Under the pieces are notes generated by a model. The model searched no databases. It saw nothing but the letters and a program-made list of their open reading frames with translations, and had not been told where the DNA came from. From positions 62,001 to 126,000 of the forward strand of contig JADDOH010000295.1 in assembly GCA_016648135.1 (NCBI GenBank): a stretch of DNA of 64,000 nt, in the 5' to 3' direction. Positions 11,327-21,594 of the stretch are shown in pieces. The first letter of the stretch is position 1, and each line of letters begins with the position of its first letter. A program made the position numbers and the translations under genes. Source of the DNA: Agrypnia vestita. Taxonomy: Eukaryota; Arthropoda; Insecta; Trichoptera; Phryganeidae.

Positions 11327-11395
11327 AACCTGACTGACACTGGCTTTTCATACCGGAGGTTTCTGGTTCGATTTCTTGTGAGGTTACAATTCACA
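11327..11395 (+). repeat. tRNA-like SINE head (family 2)
   Basis: Contains a pol III B-box-like GGTTCGATTT and the block GACACTGGCTTTTCATACC, which matches the SINE at 45105-45255. It is bounded by 10-bp inverted words ATTGTAACCT / AGGTTACAAT. Partial or decayed copy. Confidence 0.4.
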
Positions 11396-11399
11396 ATAC

Positions 11400-13470
11400 A
11401 TCTAAGTACATGATTTTCTCAATCCTGCGTATTTTTGTGATGTTTTGATGAATTAATAAAAATAAAGAAATCGTACGAAAATGACAAAACACAGTAGCGA
11501 TTGTTTTACTATGGTGTATGAAATAATTGTATAGATTGTGAAATAAAAACTAATTTTGAGAATACAAAATACCCATATTAATCGCTGTTTCCATTTAAGA
11601 AACACAATCGAGAATGTTTAAGCCGTGCGTACGACGCACATTGTTTCGTTGTGTTGGTGTTTACGGGTATACACGACATATAATGTTTATTTTCATTTGT
11701 CAATGACAGTTTTCTACATAATTACAAAAATAATTGAGAGCTGGTTACGGTGCCATGACATGTTCTCGTTGGACTCATGCCCTCTGTGTTGCCATACCTA
11801 AGAAGACAAAATAATTATTTGTGAACTCTGTGTCTAATTGCTAGTTGTGTGTCATTATGTCCGTAGTTCGTTTGTTGTTTCACCCATGGATGAAATGGTT
11901 TTTGGTTGATCTCTCATACATTATTTATAATTTGTTAACCCTCGTTTTTATTTTTTTGGAACCTGCCTTGTGTAGATAATGAACCATAGACGTTTATTAA
12001 AAATTACTAGCCTTTATATTTAAAAATATATGAACCAAAATAAAAACTCCGTGTCATTTTGTCCGTACCTCCCCCACTAAGTGTTTAAAATTTAAAGTAT
12101 TTATTTTGTTCCTTACAATAAGATCACCAAAATCGTCACTTTTTTCCAAATTAACTTATTTTACTGTAATTTATTACACAGATATTGTTGTAGGTACCCA
12201 GCAGCGCACGGTTTGCACTTTCGAATAAACTGTATATTACTGGAATATCTATCATAATTAATACTAAATGATTCAGGTTTGGTTCCAATTTTTTTTTTCC
12301 AAAAATATGTTTACATTGCATCTCATGCTTCTAACAATATGCGTGTTGTCATTCGAATTGATCAACTGTATTTTTTATCAAAGTACCTACGTGTAACCAT
12401 AATAATATTCTTATTTCGGTGATTGCGATAAAATATCGTTCTACATTCAAAATTATTATGATTCATTTCTTTTCCTCTTTTGTTTTAAATGATATTTTCA
12501 AATATTAAATGTTGCCATTTTATACTTTTTTTAAAGAGAATGGTTTTATTTAAAACCATTTGTATATGGAATATTAAATAACATAAATCTTCAATATGAT
12601 GCACTTAAAAATCATATTTATAGTAACAATAAATATTAAAAACATACTGTTCAGATAGATACCAATATTTAAAAAAAAAATGACATATTGAATTTTCAAT
12701 TGCTGAGAATACGGATGGGTTTTTAATCGTTTGTAATAATACCTTTTATACGTTCTGAATTTCTAGATGAGTCTGCCGGTTCGTATTAATACGTGTAATA
12801 TCCTAACAGTTGACAATTTTAATTAACGCATTTGATAAATTTCCAAATAAAATATGGAAAAACAATAAAGTGGTATATATACCTGCCCAGGAAAGAGTAG
12901 CACCAAACAACAACACTAGTAAAGATTGTAGAATCATCGTGAACGATACACACAACGCGCGCTCCTCCAGGCGCGGATCGATGTCTAATGACTACGGATT
13001 GCTAAAATAATTGAAGAGCACAATGATTGAGGAAGTAGTAAACAGGTTCTTTTTTAAATGTGTAAAGGGTAGCAGCACCAAACACTGATCCTCGGCCGTC
13101 CTGTTTTAAAATAGAGATGTACGCACGGAACGAATGTCTTAGACCGCCAGACTTACGTTATAGTATCAAACCTGAAATATTTTCTGTAGATCTACACTAT
13201 AGTAGGTAAGAATGTTTGGATATTATGACATTTGGCAGATGCCAGGTAATACAGATATAAAAAATTAGTAAGTGAAAATAACAAATCAAATTTTTAAATA
13301 TGTTTAACAAGACAGTACTATACACTCAAATTACTTTTTTCCAGACGCTTTGCAGCTCTATAAATAATCATTTCATTTACGTGATAATAACAAATCTGAA
13401 TTTTCTGTACATTATTTTATATATTTAATAATATAAACTTTATACTTTAACGGTTTATTATAATATATTA
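11400..13470. other. AT-rich stretch without identified genes
   Basis: Only short frames. A piece at about 13106-13140 resembles the reversed tail of the family-1 SINE (AAAATAGAGATGT). Nothing else recognised. Confidence 0.5.
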
Positions 13471-13475
13471 TAGAT

Positions 13476-14250
13476 CTCACAGAGACGAAATTATATTTTT
13501 ATGGGAAAGTACGTATGGAAATCTTTGGGTGTTTATAGAGCTTACGACCTATCGTACGGCTGGCTTAAGTGATCACTTTACATAATGTAACGTTCACCAT
13601 TTCCACGCATGCTAGAATGCCATGCTATCAAAAATTGTAGATATATATTTTTGTGTTGTAATGATCCATTGCGCGACCGGCATCCAAAGTTTTTTCATTC
13701 CCTTTGAATGAACACAGATATCACTTATGAGATATCTATTTTTGGGATTTTTAGCAATATCCTTTATATGTGCAATGAGATTCTTCTGAATTATTAGCAA
13801 TACACTAGAATACGCATGAAATATCATTTCAATTTTTTTAACTCTTTTTTGGACCAGTATTTTCGTTAAGAATATTTTGAGTTTGTCCAAAATTTTTCAA
13901 ATTTTCATGTTCTCAAAAGCTTGGACAAACTCAAAATATTTAACGTTTTACTTACACATTTTTTGTACCTGTATTACCTATTATCTGCAAAAATCCCCCG
14001 AACTCAATATCGTAAGAAGGACTACAGATGTCTCTAGCATATTCCCTTTCTATATATGAACAGTTTTCAGATTTGGAACAACATCAAAATTTTTTGATAA
14101 TGTGTGGATATTCTTGAAACGATGGAAATGGTGAACGTTGCATTGTGTAGATTGATCACTTAAGCCAGCTCAAACAGGTCGTAAGTTTATTTTTAAAAAA
14201 GATTTCCATACACGTTTATCATACAAATAGCTTCGTCTCTGTGAGACTTC
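13476..14250. mobile_element. TIR element with ~130-bp CTCACAGAGACGA arms
   Basis: The left arm starts CTCACAGAGACGAA (13478) and the right arm ends in its reverse complement (about 14245). The inverted similarity continues inward about 130 bp through TAAGTGATCA and ACGTTCACCATTTCCA. Both sides are flanked by TATAGA/TCTATA. Interior sequence is non-coding and resembles 62265-62380. Partial copies lie at 5030-5165, 30911-31080, 42860-42960 and 57276-57440. Superfamily not assigned. Confidence 0.7.
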
Positions 14251-15757
14251 TATAATTTACCTTAAATACAGACAACAGAAAAATTAAAATTGCAATTTCC
14301 GAATTTTTTTAGGCCAAACACGATACGTTTTTTCGAGGGTATAGATATAGTTATGAAAAATATGTCAGGCGTAATGGTGAATATATTGAAAAAGAAAAAT
14401 AAGACATTCATGTTTTATCCCTCCCATTAATTTCGTGAATTTATCGACCTACCTTCGTATTTCTCATACTAAGCTACGCCATTTTGCTGTGCGAAAAAAT
14501 ACAAGGCAATATTTCAATGCAATGCTGTTGAACCCCCAGAAATCTAAATAAACACATATTGTGGTTCAACTATACAGCGGATTACTAGATGCTCGGCTAT
14601 CAAAGCATTTCATTTGCCCGTAATCTTTTTCTATACTGATATTCCTGAGAAAACTAATTATTTTGAATGAAGGTGCAAGTTATTTGATAGTAGTTACTCA
14701 AATTCATGATTTATGACAAATAATACAGACTTATGAATAAAAATCTAGATAAATCACTTCTAAAGCTGCAGAGAAAAATCAATTTTCTGAGAAAATATAT
14801 ACGTAGTTGCCAACATATATTTTTCTCGATAGATGTTCATTCCGGGGCGGACCACACTAATGACGGGGCCCGACATGACAAGGTCTATTTTTTGTTGGGT
14901 CAGCCATTATCGCATGGCCTTAAAATACACAGCGCTATATTAAAAAAAACTTATCAAGCGTCGTTAAAATAACAGTCGACCGTATTCTGAAAATAACACT
15001 TAATAGACGAGACGTAGGTGTACCTCAGAGCTTGTTTCTTTCAGTTTCTATTTGAGAGAGAGAGAGAGAGAAAAAAATACGTGCGGCTATCCGTCAAACG
15101 TCAAAATATAAATACGAGTCCAACGCGACAATGACAACAATCAGAACGGGGGGAGAATAATTAATAAGTGCGTATGAAATAATCTAAATAGATTATTAGA
15201 GTTAAGGTTATTATTAGTCAGTTTCGCCTACACCTCTGCCGTGACAGGACGCTCTCCTGATGAATTAGACATCAGCAAAACGTCAAGATTTGCTTCTCAG
15301 TAAAATATACGGTTCGTACAAAATATCCGTTTTATTTAATACATTTTTTTTCTATAAGCTTTAAATACAGCATTGATAGCATTAGTATTTATTTCGTGTA
15401 ATTTTAGTCGAAACATGAGAATTGTAAGGTTACGTTTGCGATAAATAATTCGGCAATTCGTTTGAAGCTCTGTCAGACCAGACCGCCCAGACAAAAAAGT
15501 ACCGAAGAAATCAATCCCTTTTCTAAAGGCATTGCAGACATCGGACACCGCAAACAAAGGCATTAACTTTGTGAGAGATATGTGAAAATATACAAATGTC
15601 CATATTTGAGTACGACGAATACCGACGTATATCGTTTATTTTTCATTTTTATTCTGGGATCTTAAGATCCCAACACTGCTATTTTCGGCCGAATATATTT
15701 CGAATATACGATCTAAGAATACAGTTACTTGTCTTATCCACAGAGGAATTATCAATA
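14251..15757. other. Unassigned sequence, (GA)n at about 15055-15071
   Basis: No gene recognised. A short GA microsatellite sits at 15055-15071. The 13-bp word ACCGTATTCTGAA near 14980 recurs in nearly the same form at 16080. Confidence 0.5.
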
Positions 15758-16042
15758 CTAGCAGGAAAGCAATCGGCTTCGCCGATTGCTTACTGCTAGG
15801 CCCTGCGGGCGGCTATTGTGGCCGCTTCGCGGCCAATGACGGCCGCTCCGCGGCCAGCCATGGCCACTGCGCGGCCAATTGTGTTTGCTGTGCAGCAAAC
15901 ACAATTGTTTACCTATGCCTACGTCAGCCGCTTCGCGGCCAATTGTATCTGGAAAATTTCCACTTTTGCTATTGTGGCCGCTTCGCGGCCAATGACGGTC
16001 GTCCCGCGGCCAATTGTGTTTGCTCTGCAACAAACACAATTG
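15758..16042. repeat. GC-rich array of small hairpins
   Basis: At least nine short palindromes are packed into 285 bp: a 42-bp hairpin (15758-15799, inner stem GCAATCGGC with loop TTC); TGGCCGC-TTC-GCGGCCA at 15819-15835 and again at 15975-15991; GGCCGC-TCC-GCGGCC at 15841-15855; a variant at 15861-15877; a 32-bp palindrome CAATTGTGTTTGCTG/TG/arm at 15876-15907; GCCGC-TTC-GCGGC at 15927-15939; a G:U-compatible variant at 15997-16011; and a decayed copy of the 32-bp palindrome at 16011-16042. The block 15813-15907 is partly repeated at 15970-16042. No protein is supported. Confidence 0.85.
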
Positions 16043-16209
16043 ATTTCCTTTTACAAAGTTAATAGAATTTGATAATTGGCCGTATTCTGAAGTAAGCAAT
16101 ATTTCTTTTTTTGTTTCTTGACAGTTACTGTATAATATTGTGATGCTGTCAACTCTGAGTTTTTAAGTTTGGCTGGTTTAAAAATAATGAATTCATCAAC
16201 ATTGAGGAG

Positions 16210-16321
16210 AAAAAAATCAGGTTTTAGTGTCTATGGTAGCTGTCAGTGACAGACAAAATTTCAGTGAAAAAATCAGGTTTTACTGTCTATGGTAGCTGTC
16301 AGTGACATACAAAAAATGAAA
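16210..16321 (+). repeat. 56-bp tandem duplication
   Basis: Two copies of a unit with ATCAGGTTTTA, GTCTATGGTAGCTGTCAGTG, at 16210-16265 and 16266-16321, differing at few positions. Confidence 0.85.
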
Positions 16322-16433
16322 CAGCTGTCGAATTCTTCTTTGTATTTATTTTTATCGATAAAATTACAGCGTCTTATTTATTAATAAATTACATAGCATT
16401 TTAGTTTAATGATTATTGATAAATGAATGTATT

Positions 16434-18790
16434 TTAAAAATATATCATTTTGTAGTCCATTTCACGACCATCATCTTTAATACTATCCACATAATAAAAT
16501 GTAAAGATTGGACCTTCTAAACGCCCGAGTACATCTTCGTTAACCAATCGAGCATGTTCATTCTTTGGACACAGTATCGCTCGTTTACTCATTAGGGGAA
16601 CATCCGCTATAGAATGTACTTCATTATATATGCTTTGAACAACATTTTGACTTACACTTTCATTTGGAATAAGCACTGATGACGCATACTTTCCTTCCAC
16701 AGGAGGCAGCTTTCCATCGCCTAAATCTAAAAGCCACTGTGTAAATGAATTTTCACCTTCTAAAGCGGGGACATTAGTTTTCAAATTGAAAATAGTAAAA
16801 TTTTTCCAATGTTGGCTGTTTTTAATAGATGTCGCTACTAACTGACCGCGAGAAGCCCTTCGAGAAACTGGTAGAATTTGTCTAGTCGCCGCCCAAAATG
16901 ATTACTTTATTGCCAAAAATATCATTATTACCCATTATATCGCGCAGAGTACGTTCAATTATATCTAAAGCTATAACTGGCGCCATCGGTGCTTCATCCC
17001 AGATGATAACATCAGCTGCACTTATAATTGCACGGTTCTTGGATGTCACTCTGCATGTTGTGTTATTCTATAAATCAAGAAGTAAATTAAAAGCCATGTG
17101 ACATGTACGTCCACCTGGTAATAAAATTGCTGATATTCCTGTCCAAGCAACAGATAAAACTTTCTTAGATCTTCCTCTTCAAGTATGTATAATAGTCTTA
17201 TAAAGGAACGTTTTACCTGTGCCACCAGGACCGTCAATAAAGAAACATTTTTTTGTTTCAGGTACATCTGAAATTTTTTACTTAATATACTGTCGAAAGC
17301 ACAATGTTGTTCTCGATTGAGTTTTCCAGCCATCTCTAACCCTAAAGAACTTTCTAATGCTAAATTAATATTAACCACTTCATTATAAGTATTGCTGTAA
17401 TCTGGTCCCGGCAAACCCTGTGATGTGCATGAAGAATTTTCATTTATTAATGCCTTTTGAATATACAAAAGGGAACAATTTTGTGCAATTTCTGCAGTAG
17501 CACCTTGACGACTAAAGTCTTCTGACATCAAATCTTTGAAATCGTTCCACAGCTGCAACGGATCTGGTGGGAGGCAATGAATCATTAATAAGACAAATAG
17601 GTCGCGAAGAGCTTTTGGCATCATATACGTTGAAGCTTCAGCCATGCAACGCTGCCATTATCCAATATCATCGATGAGTCCTAATTCTCGTACTGCATCA
17701 CGAAATGTAGGAAGTAGACAACCATTAACAGTCCGCAAAGATTCAAAGGACGTAGCGCCAGTCACTTGTAAAAGAATAAGTCTTAAATGGTATAATTCTA
17801 TATTTCTAGGAGAAACGGGGGACATGCGACCAATAATCTTGTCCCCGCCACATTGCCTCTTCTTCCACTGCTTATTGCTAGAAAAAACATAGAAATTAGT
17901 TAAATCCTGATACTTAATATTACTTGGTTAAGTTTAAACCATGCAGTTAATGTTGTATTATTTAAGGCTGTAGAGTCCAACCAAATTCACCTGATGGAAA
18001 TAACAATGGAAAAACCATCGGATCTAAATGTTTTGATAACATATTAATACGCTGGAGACCTCCTACATTCTTAGGGTGAACAGCAAAATCTACGTTTGGC
18101 GGTAACCTACCTTCGTAATCTGCTACATACACAATGGCGACTTCATTATTATTAGATGGAGCATTATACCTTCTTTGGTCATCTAACGAAGAACGCGTAA
18201 AGAGTAGTTGAATATTCCGCATCTGGCCCCCGTGCTCTGCAACTATAGATTCTTCTTTCTCAACCGCTTCTTTCAACCTTTTGTATTGGAGAGCATATGG
18301 ACTTACACGACGGATGACATTATCAATAGTTTCCATTATATTTTGTTGACATCTAAGGTTAGACGGATGGCTCATACGTACCCTGACTGCTTCATCCGCA
18401 TCGTAAACATATAGTTGCGCATATGCCGGCACCTCTCCATCACTCTGCAAACTTCTAGACGTTCTATGATATACTTCACCTGAAATTTTTAAACAATACG
18501 GGCCTACACCTGGTATGTCACTTATTTGCACTCCGAAAGATGCAAATGCATTAGCACAGTTGTACTGCACATTTAAAATAAGATTTCGCATTTCTTCCTT
18601 CAGCATACACTCTTTGCCTAGCATTTTTACGTTCCCGCTGGTCAGCATTCCTTCTTTCACATTCCTCTTCTGTTATGTTTGACAGTCTACGTCTGGCATT
18701 TCTTCTTTCATATTGTGAACTCGAATCGCATTATCAAATTGCCGGTTTGTGATGTTGAGTCTTCCATCGGAATTCTGAAAAATAATAATA
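16434..18790 (-). pseudogene. Helitron (RepHel) helicase, decayed and internally deleted
   Basis: Minus strand. Segment 18660-17962 is the Helitron_like_N domain (SFGVQISDIPGVGPYCLKIS, YAQLYVYDADEAVR, ending VFPLLFPSGEFGW). Upstream, 18660-18740 holds the Arg/Asn-rich leader in another frame. Segment 17880-17046 has the helicase lead-in GRMSPVSPRNIELYHLRL, an in-frame stop at 17665, then MPKALRDLFVLL, LNREQHCAFDSIL and, after a frameshift, the Walker A loop GPGGTGKT. Segment 17040-16434 has the Walker B IIWDEAPM, a GGD-stop-RQILPV motif III and AILCPKNEHARLVNEDVLGRL. The HUH nuclease (Rep) domain expected between the two halves is missing, and several stops and shifts are present. No 5'-TC or 3'-CTRR ends were located. 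Rolling-circle transposition is the family's role; this copy cannot act. Confidence 0.85.
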
Positions 18791-19474
18791 TTTATGTATA
18801 AATACGGAGAAAATGACACGTAAAATGACATTCGCGCCACGCGCTGTGAGTCTTTTGAGGTTATATAGGAGAGACGTTATGACGTTAATCTAAGGTTAAG
18901 TTCACTTTGCAGTTTAAATAAAATATAAAGCGTAATAAATGTTTAATAAATAAATGTTTTGAACGTTTATTGAAGCAAGATTAATGCAAAAACAATAAAA
19001 AGAAAAGCGTAAACGTATACTTACTGTCAATGTCATAAAGCGTCGTTCTGTGGTATGACCAGCACAAAAATTCGTTGACTGCAATTACGTTGGCTGTTTT
19101 GAAAACACGGATTTCACGAAAATATTTAAAAAAATCTATAAATTCCGATATTTTAATTTTCGATAATTTGGATTTGGATGTTTTTTGATATCAGTTTGTT
19201 CGTATTCCTATATTTTTTAATCTTTTTAATGTACTCTAAAATGTTTTTTTTTAAACTGGCAACAGAAATTATCCAAATGCAGAAACGACATTGGTTGGAG
19301 TAATTAATATATAGATTTTGCGAAATACTGTCGAGCTTAGCAAAATTCAAACATCTGCTGGATTATTGTAACATTATGTAGATTGGGAACCACTGCCGAA
19401 AGTTAATATAATATAATTGAAATCAAAAATATTTCAACAAGAAAAAGTAACCCATAAAAACTAAGTTTTTATTA
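18791..19474. other. AT-rich sequence without genes
   Basis: No gene or clear repeat recognised between the Helitron remnant and the next MITE. Confidence 0.5.
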
Positions 19475-19975
19475 TACTCCCTTTCTTTGTAAAATATAAT
19501 AACAATTAAAGACGAATTAAAATATATAACATAACACTAAACTTACAGTAATTTAATATATTTCTAAAATGTCAGATGTTTTGAGCTTTGATAAGATACT
19601 TCATGCTTTGAAGATTAAATTCTAAAACATTTGTCAGTCAATTTAGATTTTCGACATTCGTAGTGAAGTACCTATTATGCATACTAATTTAGAAAATATT
19701 CAAATTTAGAAAATATTCCGCGACGTTATCGGGCCGCCGTAATCAAACTTTTTTGATTCCAATTTGAAAAAACCAATAAAATTTCTAAAAATCCGAAATT
19801 ATACTATAATTATTAAATTTTTTTAACGAAAATTTGATAGATCTTTTTGATCGTCGCCACGAGTCTACTTGCCAAGTTTCAGCTCGATTGGATCATGGGA
19901 AAAGGGTCAAAAATCGATCCAAAGCTTTTTTTGACGGCAAGCAAGCAGACGCCACGAGTTAATATAAAGGGAGTA
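19475..19975 (-). mobile_element. TACTCCCTTT MITE, copy 3 (inverted)
   Basis: Reverse orientation relative to copies 1 and 2. It begins TACTCCCTTT and ends AAAGGGAGTA on the plus strand. Carries the same conserved words (GCGACGTTATCGGGCCGCCG, GCCACGAGT). Confidence 0.8.
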
Positions 19976-20325
19976 AAAATTACAAAATACATGTACGTGA
20001 AGGAATATGAAATATATTTTAAATGTATTTTGAAGCTGTAAAAACATCGACTGAAGTAAATATTTTACCAAATAAAATGCAATTCAATCGCGTCCAGTAC
20101 AAACGATTATCGAGATTTTAGTAGGTAATATGTTTTATTTTTTTACTTCTTATATTTTTAATACAAAATTATTTGCTCATGCATAACCTTGAAGAGACAT
20201 TTATTATATGATTTACAACCGGGGCATCCATAATACGTGTAAGAGCCTATAGTAATGGGCCACGTATAAAATATTTTAACAGGGGGATTGGATAAATAAT
20301 ATGGATAACGAAAATCTCCATAGTT

Positions 20326-21195
20326 TTATTTTTTATAGCCGTGAGTACCCGGCATTGCATGGGTTAAGGATTAAGTTGAAAATAAATGTGTGGGGGGAAA
20401 CAAAGGTTCCATTGTCTTGAAAAACCTCTTATTAAAATAATATTTCCATTTAATCAAGGCTGAAATGTTGCCTATGTTATTGCTTGCCCAACGTAACTTG
20501 GCGTGCGGCGAATTTGGAACTAAAACCCGCCCCGCCCGCACCCGGCGGTAACCCCCCGCCCTGTCATTTAATTCAATTTTGTATTTGGTCGGGAGCTGTG
20601 ACTATGTACACTGATTACCTTGATTACCAATATACACTGAATTATGTCCAAAACATCCTGAACAGTCCGGGATGGTGCAAGAACAATTGCCAATGAAGTA
20701 TTAAAGTTTTGCGAAGCTGAAGAAAGCGAATAATGGACCGATATTACCGTCTGACAGTTTGACAGATAGAACGGCCGCCATTACTGCATGATTTTTTTAG
20801 TGCTGCCCGACCAAATTTCTGTATTTAATACGTCACCGGTCACCGGACATTCTTTACATTATGTATTGTGTAATAAATTTACACCCTGACAACTTCTGTT
20901 ACGCGATAGGGACGCCTGAACGCCTTCCCTCGCACGCCAAGTTATAGTGGTACGTCTATACCTGCAGGGTCCTAAAGAATAAGTTTCCGAATTTAAAATT
21001 TTGAGTCCGAACGATACAGATTTTCATTGAAAATATATAGGGGGAGGGGAAGGGGTAAAACGGGGGGTGGAAGTATCGCCTATGTTACCCGCCGCGTCCT
21101 TAAGCATAAGTATGCATAATTTGAGTCGATCGGACAAACGCTGTACATTTGTATAGAGAACAGACAGACAGACATTTGAGTTTTATAGGTATAGA
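20326..21195 (+). mobile_element. GCTG..CCGG dispersed repeat interrupted by a TIR element
   Basis: Outer sequence (20340-20479 and 20961-21195) matches the copy at 24880-25145: GGATTAAGTTGAAAATAAAT, AACAAAGGTTCCATTGTCTT, CCTGCAGGGTCCTAAAGAAT. It ends in CAGACAGACAGACA and a TTTTATAGGTATAGAT tail, a common arthropod repeat layout. Comparing the two copies shows an insertion at about 20480-20960 whose inner ends are the inverted 14-mers TAACTTGGCGTGCG (20494-20507) and CGCACGCCAAGTTA (20931-20944), with a possible TA target duplication. Confidence 0.65.
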
Positions 21196-21315
21196 TTTGT
21201 AGAAGTATGTTCTTATTGTGTTTAATATTGTAATGCAATATTAATGGTTGTTATGAACCTCGGAACAATGTCGTTTAAAACGATAAGCCTCGGAAGTATC
21301 AAAATTGAATATTAG

Positions 21316-21341
21316 TCTTAGAGTATATACAATCCATAGAG
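21316..21341 (+). repeat. Left terminal inverted repeat of P-type element
   Basis: A 26-bp sequence starting TCTTAGAGTATATACAATCC is the exact reverse complement of 24575-24600. The 8-mer TATTAGTC lies at 21310-21317 and again at 24601-24608, giving an 8-bp direct repeat (6 bp if the outer TC belongs to the TIR). Confidence 0.9.
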
Positions 21342-21594
21342 GGATAACTAAACATTTTACCAAACCCGTACGCGTGGTAACATAAAGCTTACTCAGTTTT
21401 AACAATATAGTAACACATAAGACAAAAAGGGACAAAAAAGATCACCCGGTCGGGTACGTCTTTAATTGCTTTGTAAGGGTTCTCTTTGCCCGAGTTTCAA
21501 AACTCGGGCAGAGAACGGCAGAGCTGACAGATTTGTTATCCGTATTTTCGATAAATTATTATGTGTTTACGTGCAAATATTACAAAAAATTGAT

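Noticed and set aside
15758..16042. CRISPR-like array
   Set aside because: Repeats are palindromes of unequal length without regular unique spacers, and the context is an insect genome with no cas genes.
15758..16099. Minus-strand open frame with repeated Trp-Pro-Arg-Ser-Gly units across the hairpin array
   Set aside because: The repeated peptide follows directly from the palindromic DNA; there is no start context, splice signal or known domain.
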